NCBI GenBank assembly: GCA_963665405.2
Contig: CAXXUH010000004.1
Coordinates: 1,261,770-1,325,769 of the forward strand
DNA from: G963665405 sp963665405
Lineage (GTDB): Bacteria > Chloroflexota > Dehalococcoidia > Lucifugimonadales > G963665405
Reading direction: 5' to 3'
Length of the DNA stretch: 64,000 nt
Made by a program: the position numbers and the translations under genes. The notes beneath the pieces were generated by a model. It made no database searches. It was given only the letters and a program-made list of their open reading frames with translations, and was not told where the DNA came from. Position 1 is the stretch's first letter; every line of letters starts with the position of its first letter. Positions 44,246 to 52,829 of this stretch are shown here, piece after piece.

Positions 44246-44581
44246 GTTGAGACCAAGCTAATCGAGCACCTGGGCTATGCGGCAGAGTATTACAACGCGG
44301 GAGCACCCACCCTCACATTCGAGCGTGTGGCTATCACCGAAGAACAGATAGAGGACCACGGGTTGCCTACCAAGCCGGTCAAGGCCACACAGTCTCGGAA
44401 GCGGTATGACATTGACCAAACTGTTGAGGCTGAGGCCATGCCACCGGCGATGCTACGGGAGATCGTTGCCGGCGCCTTCGAGCCAATGGTCGACCAACGC
44501 CAGATGATGCTGCTAAGAGAAGTGGAAGCTGCCGAGCGCAACGACGTGCGGGAACGGCTGGCGGAGTTCGCTGAGGGTTAG
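43085..44581 (+). CDS. Chimeric ORF: IS1380 transposase fused to tail of a phage-type protein
   Basis: This 498-residue frame starts at ATG 43085 (MKQGLLAFQYEQEKGSTGM). Residues 1 to ~385 are an IS1380 DDE transposase: GWTDSQMIISLMLLNLAGGE, TLDMDATLVETRKQEALP, MLRSDTAGYQRELLRYC, GWYKVFGVVTNR. After VVTNR the expected HRERCGKSEE...DLAGG C-terminal block is absent. Instead the frame continues as TLTFERVAITEEQIEDHGLP, then a tail with RKRYDIDQTVEAEAMPP, which resembles C termini of phage Toprim-like proteins. The reading frame happens to be kept across the junction. The transposase is almost surely inactive. Confidence 0.7.
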   Translation: MKQGLLAFQYEQEKGSTGMTGLSGLMTYLELMQAAGLRSSVERHVRLRERGQGWTDSQMIISLMLLNLAGGESVSDLDLLEKDRGLCRMFREFETCGMRLSERRALEKRWRVERRRSVPSESAVFRYLERFHDAGEESMREAHRAFIPAPNGAMKGLRKVNADLVGFAQSRSPQTEATLDMDATLVETRKQEALPSYKKYRAYQPLITYWSEAELIVHSEFRDGNVPAGHQQLRVLIEALGRLPAGVEKVMLRSDTAGYQRELLRYCAEGGDERFGVIEFAVGVDVTTEFRRAVSEVAEQDWQTLYRKVGEHRVDTGQQWADVNFMPNWIGYSKNSPEYRFIATRERLIEQPLPGMEGQMELPFPAMELSNRGWYKVFGVVTNRSIAVETKLIEHLGYAAEYYNAGAPTLTFERVAITEEQIEDHGLPTKPVKATQSRKRYDIDQTVEAEAMPPAMLREIVAGAFEPMVDQRQMMLLREVEAAERNDVRERLAEFAEG

Positions 44582-44663
44582 GAGGGTCGTGGGACCCTGC
44601 CGCGTTCTGGTCGCCAGCGCCGGGCACCATTCCTCGTCTGTTCCGTGTAAGAGGTGTTTTTTG

Positions 44664-45230
44664 ATGACCAAGTTGCTGCCATTCCAGAGGGATTTTCTCA
44701 AGGCGGTCGAGAATCCGAAGTACGACACCGTGGCTATCAGTGGGCCTAGAACATTGGGTAAGACGTTCATCGCGGCCCAGGTTCTCACGCGGTGTCTCAC
44801 TCCTGGGGATTCTCTCAATCAGCCAGGGAAGGAATACATTCTAGGGGCGGCGTCGTTGGAACAAGCGCGGTTGACCTACTCATTCATCAGGGGAGTGTTG
44901 GAGCCTACGGGTGAGTACCGCTGGATTGACTCAACAACGCGCCTCGGGGCAACGCACAAGGCCAGCAATACCAAGCTCAGGGCCATATCGAGCAACGCCA
45001 AGACTTCATTCGGTTTGGTCAACGTGCCTCTAGTCGTGATAGACGAACCTGGGGCGCTCGACCTGTTAAATGGCCGGATGCTCAGTGACTCTCTTTTTAC
45101 TGCTCAGGGTAAAGTAGGGAGCCGGTTGAAGTTGGTGTTAATTGGGACGTTGGCACCGCTGGCCACCAACGCGGGACATTGGTGGTTTGATCTCGTTAAG
45201 GATGGGACTAAGCCCGAATCCACCGAATGA
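44664..45230 (+). CDS. Phage terminase large subunit, N-terminal ATPase part, truncated by IS
   Basis: The ATPase domain of a DNA-packaging terminase: LLPFQRDFLKAVENPKYDTV, Walker A-like SGPRTLGKTFIAAQV (~25-38), Walker B PLVVIDEPGAL (~125), motif III KLVLIGTLAPLA. After about 182 native residues (LVKDGT) the frame enters IS copy B and stops after KPESTE, so the nuclease domain is lost. ATG 44664 is preceded by GAGG. It shows that the island derives from a tailed phage or a packaging-linked satellite. Confidence 0.8.
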   Translation: MTKLLPFQRDFLKAVENPKYDTVAISGPRTLGKTFIAAQVLTRCLTPGDSLNQPGKEYILGAASLEQARLTYSFIRGVLEPTGEYRWIDSTTRLGATHKASNTKLRAISSNAKTSFGLVNVPLVVIDEPGALDLLNGRMLSDSLFTAQGKVGSRLKLVLIGTLAPLATNAGHWWFDLVKDGTKPESTE

Positions 45231-46924
45231 CGGCCTTGGGGACAGCCCATGAAGAAGCTAGAGGGTGCTCCTCTGAATCTGGGATAATGGTTTTGGAACA
45301 GAAACCCGCGCGGAAACAAGGAGCACCCAATAGATGCTGCCACAGAACAAACCCGACCGTATCCGCATCCTCTTTGACGACCATCGCCTGGTGGCCAATG
45401 CCGGCCTGCTCGTGCCGGCCACCCTCGCCCGGCACCTGGGCCTGCGAGAACTCGTCGACCATCACCTTGACCTCGGCGGCGCGCCGGGACGGGCGAACAC
45501 GGGGGACAAGATGCTGACGCTGGTCGCTTCCGCGCTGGCTGGCGGCGACTGCATCGACGACGCCGATGCGCTGCGCGCTGGTGGGACGGTCGGTGTTCTA
45601 GGCTGCGTGGTCAAGGCGCCATCCACCCTGGGGACGTTCCTGCGCAGCTTCCGGTGGGGGCATGTCCGTCAACTCGACCGCGTGAGCCGCCAGTTGTTGG
45701 CCCGGGCCTGGGCCGCTGGGGCCGGACCCGGCGACTCGCCCCTGACCATCGACCTGGACTCGACCATCTGCGAGACCTATGGACTGGCCAAGGAGGGAGC
45801 GCGCCACCACGGCTATACCGGCAAGCGGGGCTATCACCCCCTGTTGGCCGTCGCCGCCGGCACCGGCGACGTGCTGATGTCCCGGCTGCGCGAGGGCCGC
45901 GCCAACACCGCTCGGGGCGCCGCCCACTTCCTGCGTGAAACGGTGAGCCGGGTTCGCCGTGCCGGGGCCAGCGGGCAACTTACGGCGCGGGCCGACAGCG
46001 GCTTCTACGCCCACGCTCTCGTCGCCGCCTGTCGTGAGATGGATGTCCGCTTCTCCATCACCATCCGCCAGCACAAAAGCCTGCGGAACCTGATCGAGGC
46101 GATTCCCGATGCAGACTGGACGCCGGTCCCCTACTGGATGGACGGCGCCGCCGATGTGGCGCAGACCACCTACACCCCCTTCCGGACTGAGCCCGGCGCC
46201 GCACCGGTGCGGCTCATCGTCCGGCGGGTGAAGCCCACGCCCGGTTCCCAACTGGCCCTCTTCGCCACCTACAGCTATCACGGCTTCATCACCGACCGGG
46301 ACGGAGAGACCCTGGAACTGGAGGCCGACCACCGCCGCCACGCCGAGATCGAGAACGCCATTCGAGACCTCAAGTACGGCGTCGGTCTGAACCACATGCC
46401 GTCCGGCCGCTTCGCCGCCAACGGCGCTTGGCTGGCGGTACAGGTGATGGCCCACAACCTGGCCCGCTGGACGGCGCGGATCGGTCTGGGCGAGCAGATC
46501 GCGACCACCAAGACCCTTCGGCGACGGTTCTTCTCCCTGGCCGGACGGTTCACCCGCTCGGCGCGCCGCCTCACCCTGCATCTGCCACAGCGCTGGCCTT
46601 GGGAAACCCAGTTCAGTCGCGCCCTGGCACGGCTGCGAGCGATTCCACTCCCAGCCTGACGGCGCCCGTCCGCAACTGACCCGCCATCCGCCCAACCGAA
46701 CGTCCCCGCAAACTCGCGCCAGTCCGGTCCGCGAGCACCTCTCGCCGCGTCCTCTCCCCGCCATCTCGCCCTACCCAACGTCCCCAGACGGTCACAAGGT
46801 CTCCCCGCGGCGGCTGAAGACAGACACCGGCCCCATTTACCCGAATCGTGCCCGGACCATCGCCTCCCTTTGCCCCTCATCACCCATTCTGCTGCTGCAA
46901 CGTCATACCTTCGGTGGATTCGGG
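45213..46924 (+). mobile_element. IS1380-like insertion sequence, intact copy B
   Basis: The ends are CCCGAATCCACCGAA at 45213 and its complement ending GGATTCGGG at 46924, the same as copy A. The left flank is CTAAG; the right flank is TTTAG, so no clean duplication is seen, and the right side runs straight into a fragment of a second, diverged copy. It inserted into the terminase gene. Confidence 0.85.
45334..46659 (+). CDS. IS1380-like transposase, intact
   Basis: This 441-residue DDE transposase has GLLVPATLARHLGLRELVDH, LTIDLDSTICETYGLAKEGA (first Asp), LTARADSGFYAHALVAACRE (second Asp), RRHAEIENAIRDLKYGVGLN (Glu region) and AANGAWLAVQVMAHNLARW near the C terminus, the order expected for the IS1380 group. 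AAGGAGC lies 11 nt before the ATG. It is the only uninterrupted member of the three related copies in the window, so it could mobilise the others. Confidence 0.92.
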   Translation: MLPQNKPDRIRILFDDHRLVANAGLLVPATLARHLGLRELVDHHLDLGGAPGRANTGDKMLTLVASALAGGDCIDDADALRAGGTVGVLGCVVKAPSTLGTFLRSFRWGHVRQLDRVSRQLLARAWAAGAGPGDSPLTIDLDSTICETYGLAKEGARHHGYTGKRGYHPLLAVAAGTGDVLMSRLREGRANTARGAAHFLRETVSRVRRAGASGQLTARADSGFYAHALVAACREMDVRFSITIRQHKSLRNLIEAIPDADWTPVPYWMDGAADVAQTTYTPFRTEPGAAPVRLIVRRVKPTPGSQLALFATYSYHGFITDRDGETLELEADHRRHAEIENAIRDLKYGVGLNHMPSGRFAANGAWLAVQVMAHNLARWTARIGLGEQIATTKTLRRRFFSLAGRFTRSARRLTLHLPQRWPWETQFSRALARLRAIPLPA

Positions 46925-46937
46925 TTTAGCCTCCCAT

Positions 46938-47676
46938 TCCCTACTGGATGGACGGCGCCGCCGATGTCGCCGAGACGACTTACACCCCGTTCCAGACCAA
47001 GCCGGACGCCCGGCCGGTGCGGCTCATTGTCCGGCGGGTGAAGCCGACGCCCGGTTCCCAGCTCGCCCTCTTCGCCAGATACAGCTATCACGCCTTCATC
47101 ACCGACCGCGATGGGGAGACGCTGGAACTGGAGGCCGATCATCGCCGCCACGCCGAGGTCGAGAACGCCATACGCGACCTCAAGTACGGCGTCGGGCTGA
47201 ACCACATGCCGTCGGCGCGCTTCGCCGCCAACGGCGCGGATTGGTCTGGGCGAGCGGACCGTGATCACCAAGACCCTCAGGCGGCGGGTCTTCGCTCTGG
47301 TGGGACGGATCACCCGCTCGGCGCGCCGCCTCACTTTGCATCTCCCCCGGCGCTGGCCTTGGGAAACCCAGTTCAGTCGCGCCTTGGCCCGGCTGCAAGC
47401 CATTCCATTCCCGGCCTGACGGCCAGCCTGCAACTGACCCAACGTCCCCGCAAACTCGCGCCACCCCGGTCGCGAGAGTCCCCTGCTGCGTATCCTCTCG
47501 CCATCCCGCGCATCGCAACTCCCGCATAGGGCCTTACGGGCCCTGTGCGGCGCCTGAAGACCGTCAGCCGGCCTCCCATCTACCCCAAGAGCCCAGGCCA
47601 TCTCCCCTGTAGCTCCCTCACCCACCCCCTTCCGCTGTCCTCACGCCGTCCATCCGTGTCCTTCGGTGGATTCGGG
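46938..47676 (+). pseudogene. 3' fragment of a diverged IS1380-like element (copy C)
   Basis: It begins abruptly at PYWMDGAADVAETTYTPFQ, joined to the right end of copy B. It covers the last third of the transposase with many substitutions relative to copy B. The frame breaks after NHMPSARFAANGA. It ends in the same GGATTCGGG terminus at 47676. It represents an older insertion or a recombination product next to copy B. Confidence 0.8.
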
Positions 47677-47699
47677 GTAAGTTCCAGTGGATGCTCGCA

Positions 47700-48443
47700 C
47701 TATGGACTCTGGGTGGTCGGTGGGGCTCCAGCGCTGCCTACGTCAGCGCCCACATCTCCATCTTCTTGCGATGGCTCTTCTCCTGGCGGAGGCATAGGCG
47801 CGCCATCGCTGTCGTCGGCTAAAGGCTCCTGCGATATGCGCTTTCTCACCGACACGAGGAACGCAACGACCGCCAGGATGAGTCGCAACGCAAACTCTAC
47901 CGCTATGAGAAACAGCAGGTAGTAGAAGATGCTCTCTCGGTGGTCATTGGCCTCCTTCAGCGCCTCCAGGGACTCGGCAATCTTAAAGAAAGACGCATCA
48001 ATTAGGAAGATCGCCAGAACCGCGAAGGGTAGTATCTTGGCCATGTCCCGGGACAGTTCTTCGTTGTAGTATGCGGCCAAGCGGATGGCGCTGACGGTGG
48101 CAAAGGCTATCAGCAAAATGTCCGAAAACGACCTGTCTTTCGAAAGGAGGGTCAGGATTAGCGTGAGGGCTGCGAACCAGAAGTAGGCGAACACCGGAAA
48201 CAAGATAATGTACTTCGCGCCGTATAAGACGAGGTGGAAGAAGTCTCGCACCCACGGATAGCGCGACTCTTCATTCTTGGACAGGTCCAACTCAAACATG
48301 TCCCGGGAGGCAATGAATCGGTAGAACTTGAAAACAAAGAAGCCATATGCAGCCATGCCGAGGATATAGAACGCTGCAGGCCACAGCAATGTAAGGGCGT
48401 CATCAATATCTAACCCGTTAGGGAAGATGGCTTCAATATCCAT
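47700..48443 (-). CDS. Polytopic membrane protein, unknown
   Basis: This is a 247-residue protein with about five membrane helices (LLWPAAFYILGMAAYGFFVF, YIILFPVFAYFWFAALTLI, ILLIAFATVSAIRLAA, ILPFAVLAIFLIDASF, YYLLFLIAVEFALRLILAV). A soluble Pro/Asp/Glu-rich C-terminal tail follows. It is less GC-rich than the core genes. The stop lies 24 bp from the end of the IS fragment. The family is not recognised and nothing links it functionally to its neighbours. Confidence 0.65.
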   Translation of the reverse strand: MDIEAIFPNGLDIDDALTLLWPAAFYILGMAAYGFFVFKFYRFIASRDMFELDLSKNEESRYPWVRDFFHLVLYGAKYIILFPVFAYFWFAALTLILTLLSKDRSFSDILLIAFATVSAIRLAAYYNEELSRDMAKILPFAVLAIFLIDASFFKIAESLEALKEANDHRESIFYYLLFLIAVEFALRLILAVVAFLVSVRKRISQEPLADDSDGAPMPPPGEEPSQEDGDVGADVGSAGAPPTTQSP

Positions 48444-48846
48444 GAATTCTATCTCCTATCCCGCGACCCGTGCAATGAGACGCGGCCTGCGGATAGTTAG
48501 GGGTAAGGGTCGGGACAAAGACGGGACTCCCAATACGTTCGTAAGCTGGCGATGGAGGGGCGTCGCTGTCCACACAGGCGTGGGCAACGGACGGTGAGTT
48601 CGCCGCATCTACCATTCCATCAGATCGGATTCGATGGTTTGACGCCCGTAATTCTATGAAAAGCTCACCATCTCGTCAACCAACAGCGCCCGGTCACCCG
48701 GGCCTTTAAATTGGGGATTGAGTTTGTCTCATAGACCGGTGGGCGAGCTGACTAACACCGGTGTGGGAGCGATGGGCCTCAAGAGAGGTCGGCCCGTCCA
48801 GTTCCACCGGCCGCTTGTCGGCCCCCAGAAAGGTCGGCTGCCTCTC
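48444..48846. other. Intergenic region without recognised gene
   Basis: About 400 bases hold only short frames. It presumably includes the promoter of the membrane protein and the left junction of the transposase fragment. No repeats stand out. Confidence 0.35.
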
Positions 48847-49443
48847 TTAGTTCCATGGGGCCAAGGCCCAGCCCCAAGGGGCTTGGCCACTGCGCCATAG
48901 CTTGAGCAAGTTATGGGTCATCCCTGCCAGCGACCACTCACTCTGTGCAGCGCCCAACCCCCGTCTCATAAACCGTCGGAACCCCTGACCTTCCTTGACC
49001 TGTCCGAACACCGGCTCCACCAGTACACCCCGCTTCTTGTACAGAGCTCGGCCTCGCTTTGTCAGCAGCTTGCGCTCCATCCTGTCCCACGGGCTCAGTC
49101 CTTTTGGTATACGTCCTCGGGGACACCCCTTCTCCCGTAGCATCTTCCGCTGTTTCCAATCCTTGGTGGTGGCAATAAGAAGCTCAGGCATCTCTGGCCG
49201 GGAGCAAGCCCTGATGTTGGCCTCACTCCAGTACCCGGCATCGGCCAGGCCCGGACCGAAAGCTGGATGCCAATGTGGCTCGGGATGCTCGTGACAGTCC
49301 CCACCGGCAACCCGGAGTTCGCCGCCGTGCTCAAGGTGGTTCGCGCCCGGGGCCTGTGGCTCCGGTACCGCAGCTACCGCAGGAAGGGACGCATTGTGAG
49401 GGCTCTGCCATCGACGAAACCCGTGTAAAGTCTGCCAGTTCAC
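48847..49443 (-). pseudogene. C-terminal fragment of an IS1182-type transposase
   Basis: The last ~125 residues look like an IS1182/IS5-superfamily transposase tail: LADAGYWSEANI (second catalytic Asp region), LLIATTKDWKQRKML, GRALYKKRGVLVEPVFGQV (Glu region) and FRRFMRRGLGAAQSEWSLAG. The preceding ~65 residues are out of frame with the family, and the N-terminal half is absent. It is a dead remnant. Confidence 0.7.
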
Positions 49444-49713
49444 TATAGAGCCTCTTCAGCCGATATTTCCCAGATGGAATCCAGTGCTTTCATAAACGCA
49501 CCATGCTGGGATAGCGGAGACTATACGACCACTCCCTGATGTTGTCAATTGCCATCTGAAATGCTCCATTTAGCCTCATAGTGCCATTTAGCCACTTCGA
49601 ACCACCCACAACGGCGCTAGACGGCTCTTTCAGGCCAAACTCATCCTACAAGTCGCGTACCTTGCCTTGAGCGACCTGAGTCTGATGACGATTCCTTTTG
49701 CCTACGCGTCTTG

Positions 49714-51045
49714 CTATCCAGGATTGAAACGAAGCCTGCCGATCTTTTCCAGCATTTCACCGAACATATCCCTACTCACCATCACCTCGGCAAGCTGGAA
49801 CACGAGCCTCCTGGCATGACGCACCAAACGCCCGCCTGTCTTGATGAGTCTCGTCTGAACGCTTGTCAAAGACCAGCGCTTGATGGACTCAGGCAATGCG
49901 AGCCTCCTCAAGAAGTTACCCAGATTATAAGCCAGGATGAATAGCGAGAGTCTCACCTGATTAGCCACGAACTTATGACACGACAGCCTCGTCCAGTTCA
50001 GTGCGTATTTGCCTTCTTTTACCCACTGCTCTGCTGTGCCGCGGCCATTATAGAAGCTGACTATGCCCTTCGTCGGATAACTCAGGTTGGTGACTATGAA
50101 TCCTACTCTGGGGAACAGTTCTCCCTGGTGCTACTCTACCTTGGCTATCACCCTCCGAGGAACATCCCAACTCTGAGCTTGGTAGGCGAAGTCATGATAG
50201 GAGACGATGGGCTTTCGGGAAGGGCACTCGGTAGGCCGTACCAACAGGTGCGCTATTTCCCGCTGAAGAACGTCATTCGCTGGAAGCCTTATGGCATAAC
50301 CGATGCGTCTTGCCTCCATGTACTCGTAAAGCTCAGGCTTGGCAAAGGCGGCGTCGGCTCTAAACAGAAGCCTCACCGCCAGCTTCAGGTAGCGCTCCAC
50401 GATAGGCTCGATGAATCCCTCCCACCCATCGGCGCTATGTACGTTGCCTGGCCTGAGCACTGCACCTTCACAGTCTCCGAACTGGTTGAAGCAGAACAGC
50501 GGATGATAGCACATGCACTCGAAGTGTCCATTGTAGGCTGCACCCTCCTGCTGACCATGTACCGGACTCTCTGAACTGTCGATGTCCAAGATAATACGCC
50601 GGTGGACTGTCTTGGCTACGCCACGTTTTACCCATTCTACATTCAGCTGCTCAAGGCCCTTGCGGTTATCCTTCTGAGTAAGCAACTCGGTCTCGAACCT
50701 ACTCATGTCGCTGGTGCTGGCCGCCTTCCTGTCAGGGCCTTTCCAGCCAACGACTACTCTCATGGCTGGGTCTTGGGAAAGTCGATCGGCATCATTGGTG
50801 TCGTCGTATCCTGCGAGGCGGCTGTAGATTGATTGTCTCAACAGAGGGATTAACTTATGGAGAATGTTTTTACCGGTTCGGCCTTCCTTGAGGTATTCAG
50901 CGGATGAGTCGGTTAGTCCCAGGGCATCATCGAGTTCTCTGCATGCAAGTAATCCAGCGTCTGAGGTGAGAGTAACACCCCGAAACTCCAGGCGAACTTT
51001 GGAGTCGAAGTTGAGCTTGAGAGGGGTCTTTTCGCCGTCACCCAT
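49714..51045 (-). pseudogene. IS1380-family transposase with single amber stop
   Basis: A continuous 443-codon frame starts at 51045 (MGDGEKTPLKLNFDSKVRLE) and ends at 49714. It is interrupted only by TAG at 50131-50133, where the reading VIAKVE-stop-HQGELFPRVGF indicates a lost Trp (TGG to TAG). It contains ILDIDSSESPVHGQQEGAAY, LLFRADAAFAKPELYEYME, FYNGRGTAEQWVKEGKYAL and NQVRLSLFILAYNLGNFL, the IS1380 order. It is unrelated at close range to copies A-C. Its 5' end abuts the truncated lasso synthetase gene. Confidence 0.88.
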
Positions 51046-51048
51046 AAG

Positions 51049-52566
51049 GTGCCTCCAACTCGCTTACGTAATCAGAAGATGAAGCTAAATATATGGGTGT
51101 ATTATAATCCTTTAACGCCTATGATAGCCGCAACATCGGCAGAATATTCACAGCAATCACATGATTACCAATCTTGGCTTCAGTCCATCTGGGTAATCCA
51201 GGCTCATAGCATGACCGTAGGGACCGACGGGGCCAACTTGCGATCCTATTGGGCTCCCGATATTTCGCACGAGCTGCCTGCCGCCTCGGACGATGAGTAC
51301 GCCGAGGAGCTCCGGGAGATCTTTACCGAGGCGGTCCGTTGCCGGCTCCGGAGCGCCGATCCGGTGGGCTCCTTCTTGAGCGGTGGGCTGGACTCGTCGT
51401 CCGTCACCTGGGTGGCCCGGGATATACTCTCGACCGGCGGTGGAAGTCTTGAGACCTTCTCGGCCGTCTACCCCGACCTGCCCCAGTGCGACGAGCGGAC
51501 CTATATCGATTCGGTTCTGGCTCAGAACAACGTCGAGCCGCACTTTGTGATCGGCGACGACCTGGGCCCTCTGACAGATCTCGAACGCGTCGTGTCGCAT
51601 CAGGACGAGCCCTTCTACGCTCCCAACCTCTTCGCGCATTGGGGCGTGCTCGATGCCGTCGCCCGCCGGGGCGTCCGTACTGTCCTGGATGGCTTCGACG
51701 GCGACACGGCCCTGTCCCACGGCTTCGGCTATCTCGACGAACTGGCCCGGTCGGGACACTGGCTTCGCCTCGCCGAGGAGGCCAGAGGTCTTGCCAAGAC
51801 GTTTGACGTCTCGCCGTGGGCGACCATCTGGAGCTACGGACAGGACTACGGAGTCGGCCGCGCTCTGACCAGGTCCGTCGGGTTCAAGACCGGCAGGCGG
51901 GTCGGGAGGGCGGTCCTCCGACACCTGAGTCGAGGTTCCCAGGGCGCTGCTCGGCGGGGCGGGCCGATGGACCTTCTCAACCCCGAGTTCGTCAACCGTA
52001 CCACCTTGGCCGAACGGCATCGCGCCGGGCGGCGGGCGGAGCGCCGGCTCGGCCGGAGCGAAAGGGAGCAGCACGGCAGGAACGTCTCGCACGGCTTCCA
52101 ACCGTTCGCTCTCGAGGTTCTCGACAGGGCCGCGGCGGCGTTCTCCATTGAGGTGCGCTACCCGTTCTGGGACAAGCGGCTCATCGAGTTCTGCCTCGCG
52201 CTGCCACCCCAGCAGAAGCTTCACAAGGGGTGGAGCAGAATGGTGATGCGCAGGGCCATGGCCGGTATTCTGCCCTCCGAGGTCCAATGGCGCCGCACCA
52301 AGTCGAACTTCTTCCCGAGCTTCGCCCGCGGACTGAAGCAGTTCCGGGGGAGGCGTCTGGACGATATCGTCGATGGCTCTCCTGGCTTCAAGGACTATGT
52401 CGATATCGGTGCGTTCCGTAAGGCGTTCCAACGCTCGGTATCTCTTGGCTCACAAGATGCCCCGGACAACGCCTTTGCGGTCTGGAGGGCGCTGGACCTG
52501 GCTCTATGGCTCCAGCACGACTATCAGGGCTCGACGGCCTCCAGGAAGGAGATGGCGACGGCCTGA
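51049..52566 (+). CDS. Lasso peptide lactam synthetase (asparagine-synthase homologue), N-terminal domain lost
   Basis: This is the C-protein of a lasso peptide locus: it adenylates the Asp/Glu side chain of the precursor and closes the macrolactam. Native sequence begins near 51202 at AHSMTVGTDGANLRSYW, normally the linker after the class II amidotransferase domain. The ~150 bp before it are AT-rich IS-junction DNA read in frame. The synthetase domain is complete: VGSFLSGGLDSSSVTWVAR (PP-loop SGGLDS), VLDGFDGDTALSHG, AAAFSIEVRYPFWDKRLIEF and GILPSEVQWRRTKSNF. The amidotransferase-like domain (~190 residues) is missing, so ring closure is probably impaired. Its identity rests on the precursor and kinase that follow; an ordinary AsnB is the alternative. 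Confidence 0.82.
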   Translation: MPPTRLRNQKMKLNIWVYYNPLTPMIAATSAEYSQQSHDYQSWLQSIWVIQAHSMTVGTDGANLRSYWAPDISHELPAASDDEYAEELREIFTEAVRCRLRSADPVGSFLSGGLDSSSVTWVARDILSTGGGSLETFSAVYPDLPQCDERTYIDSVLAQNNVEPHFVIGDDLGPLTDLERVVSHQDEPFYAPNLFAHWGVLDAVARRGVRTVLDGFDGDTALSHGFGYLDELARSGHWLRLAEEARGLAKTFDVSPWATIWSYGQDYGVGRALTRSVGFKTGRRVGRAVLRHLSRGSQGAARRGGPMDLLNPEFVNRTTLAERHRAGRRAERRLGRSEREQHGRNVSHGFQPFALEVLDRAAAAFSIEVRYPFWDKRLIEFCLALPPQQKLHKGWSRMVMRRAMAGILPSEVQWRRTKSNFFPSFARGLKQFRGRRLDDIVDGSPGFKDYVDIGAFRKAFQRSVSLGSQDAPDNAFAVWRALDLALWLQHDYQGSTASRKEMATA

Positions 52567-52643
52567 AGACTGTTTTGCGGGAAGAATTGAGAGTGTTTCT
52601 CGGATAGGAAGACGAAAAGGAAAGGAAAGGAAGGGAGAAGATC

Positions 52644-52796
52644 ATGAAGCACAAAGAGGACAAGAAGGTATACACGGCTCCGAAGCTAATCGTCCATGGA
52701 GACATCGAGACGGTCACAAAGGGGAGCGGCTCCGGACTCTACACGGATGCGGCCTTCCCGGCCAGGACGCCGATCAGCGAACTTACCTTCTCATAG
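52644..52796 (+). CDS. Lasso peptide precursor
   Basis: This 50-residue precursor starts at ATG 52644 after a purine-rich GGGAGAAG site. The leader (1-26) contains Y10-x2-P13-x-L15-x3-G19-x5-T25, an exact match to the leader motif recognised by B1 proteins, with Thr at position -2 before the cleavage site. The predicted core is residues 27-50. It starts GSGSGLYTD, so Gly1 can close on Asp9, the only acidic residue at positions 7-9. The tail continues AAFPARTP and ends ISELTFS. The C-terminal residue is Ser, the target of lasso kinases, and a kinase gene follows 33 bp later. The gene is intact and is too short for most ORF callers. Confidence 0.85.
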   Translation: MKHKEDKKVYTAPKLIVHGDIETVTKGSGSGLYTDAAFPARTPISELTFS

Positions 52797-52829
52797 TCGC
52801 CGGTCAGCGAACCTAGACGAACAACGAAG

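Noticed and set aside
48847..49443. Complete small gene of 198 codons
   Set aside because: Only the last two thirds match a transposase tail; the first part is in a wrong frame, so it is a fragment, not a gene.
51157..52431. 424-codon minus-strand frame opposite the lasso synthetase
   Set aside because: The plus strand carries unmistakable SGGLDS and other synthetase motifs; the antisense frame has none.
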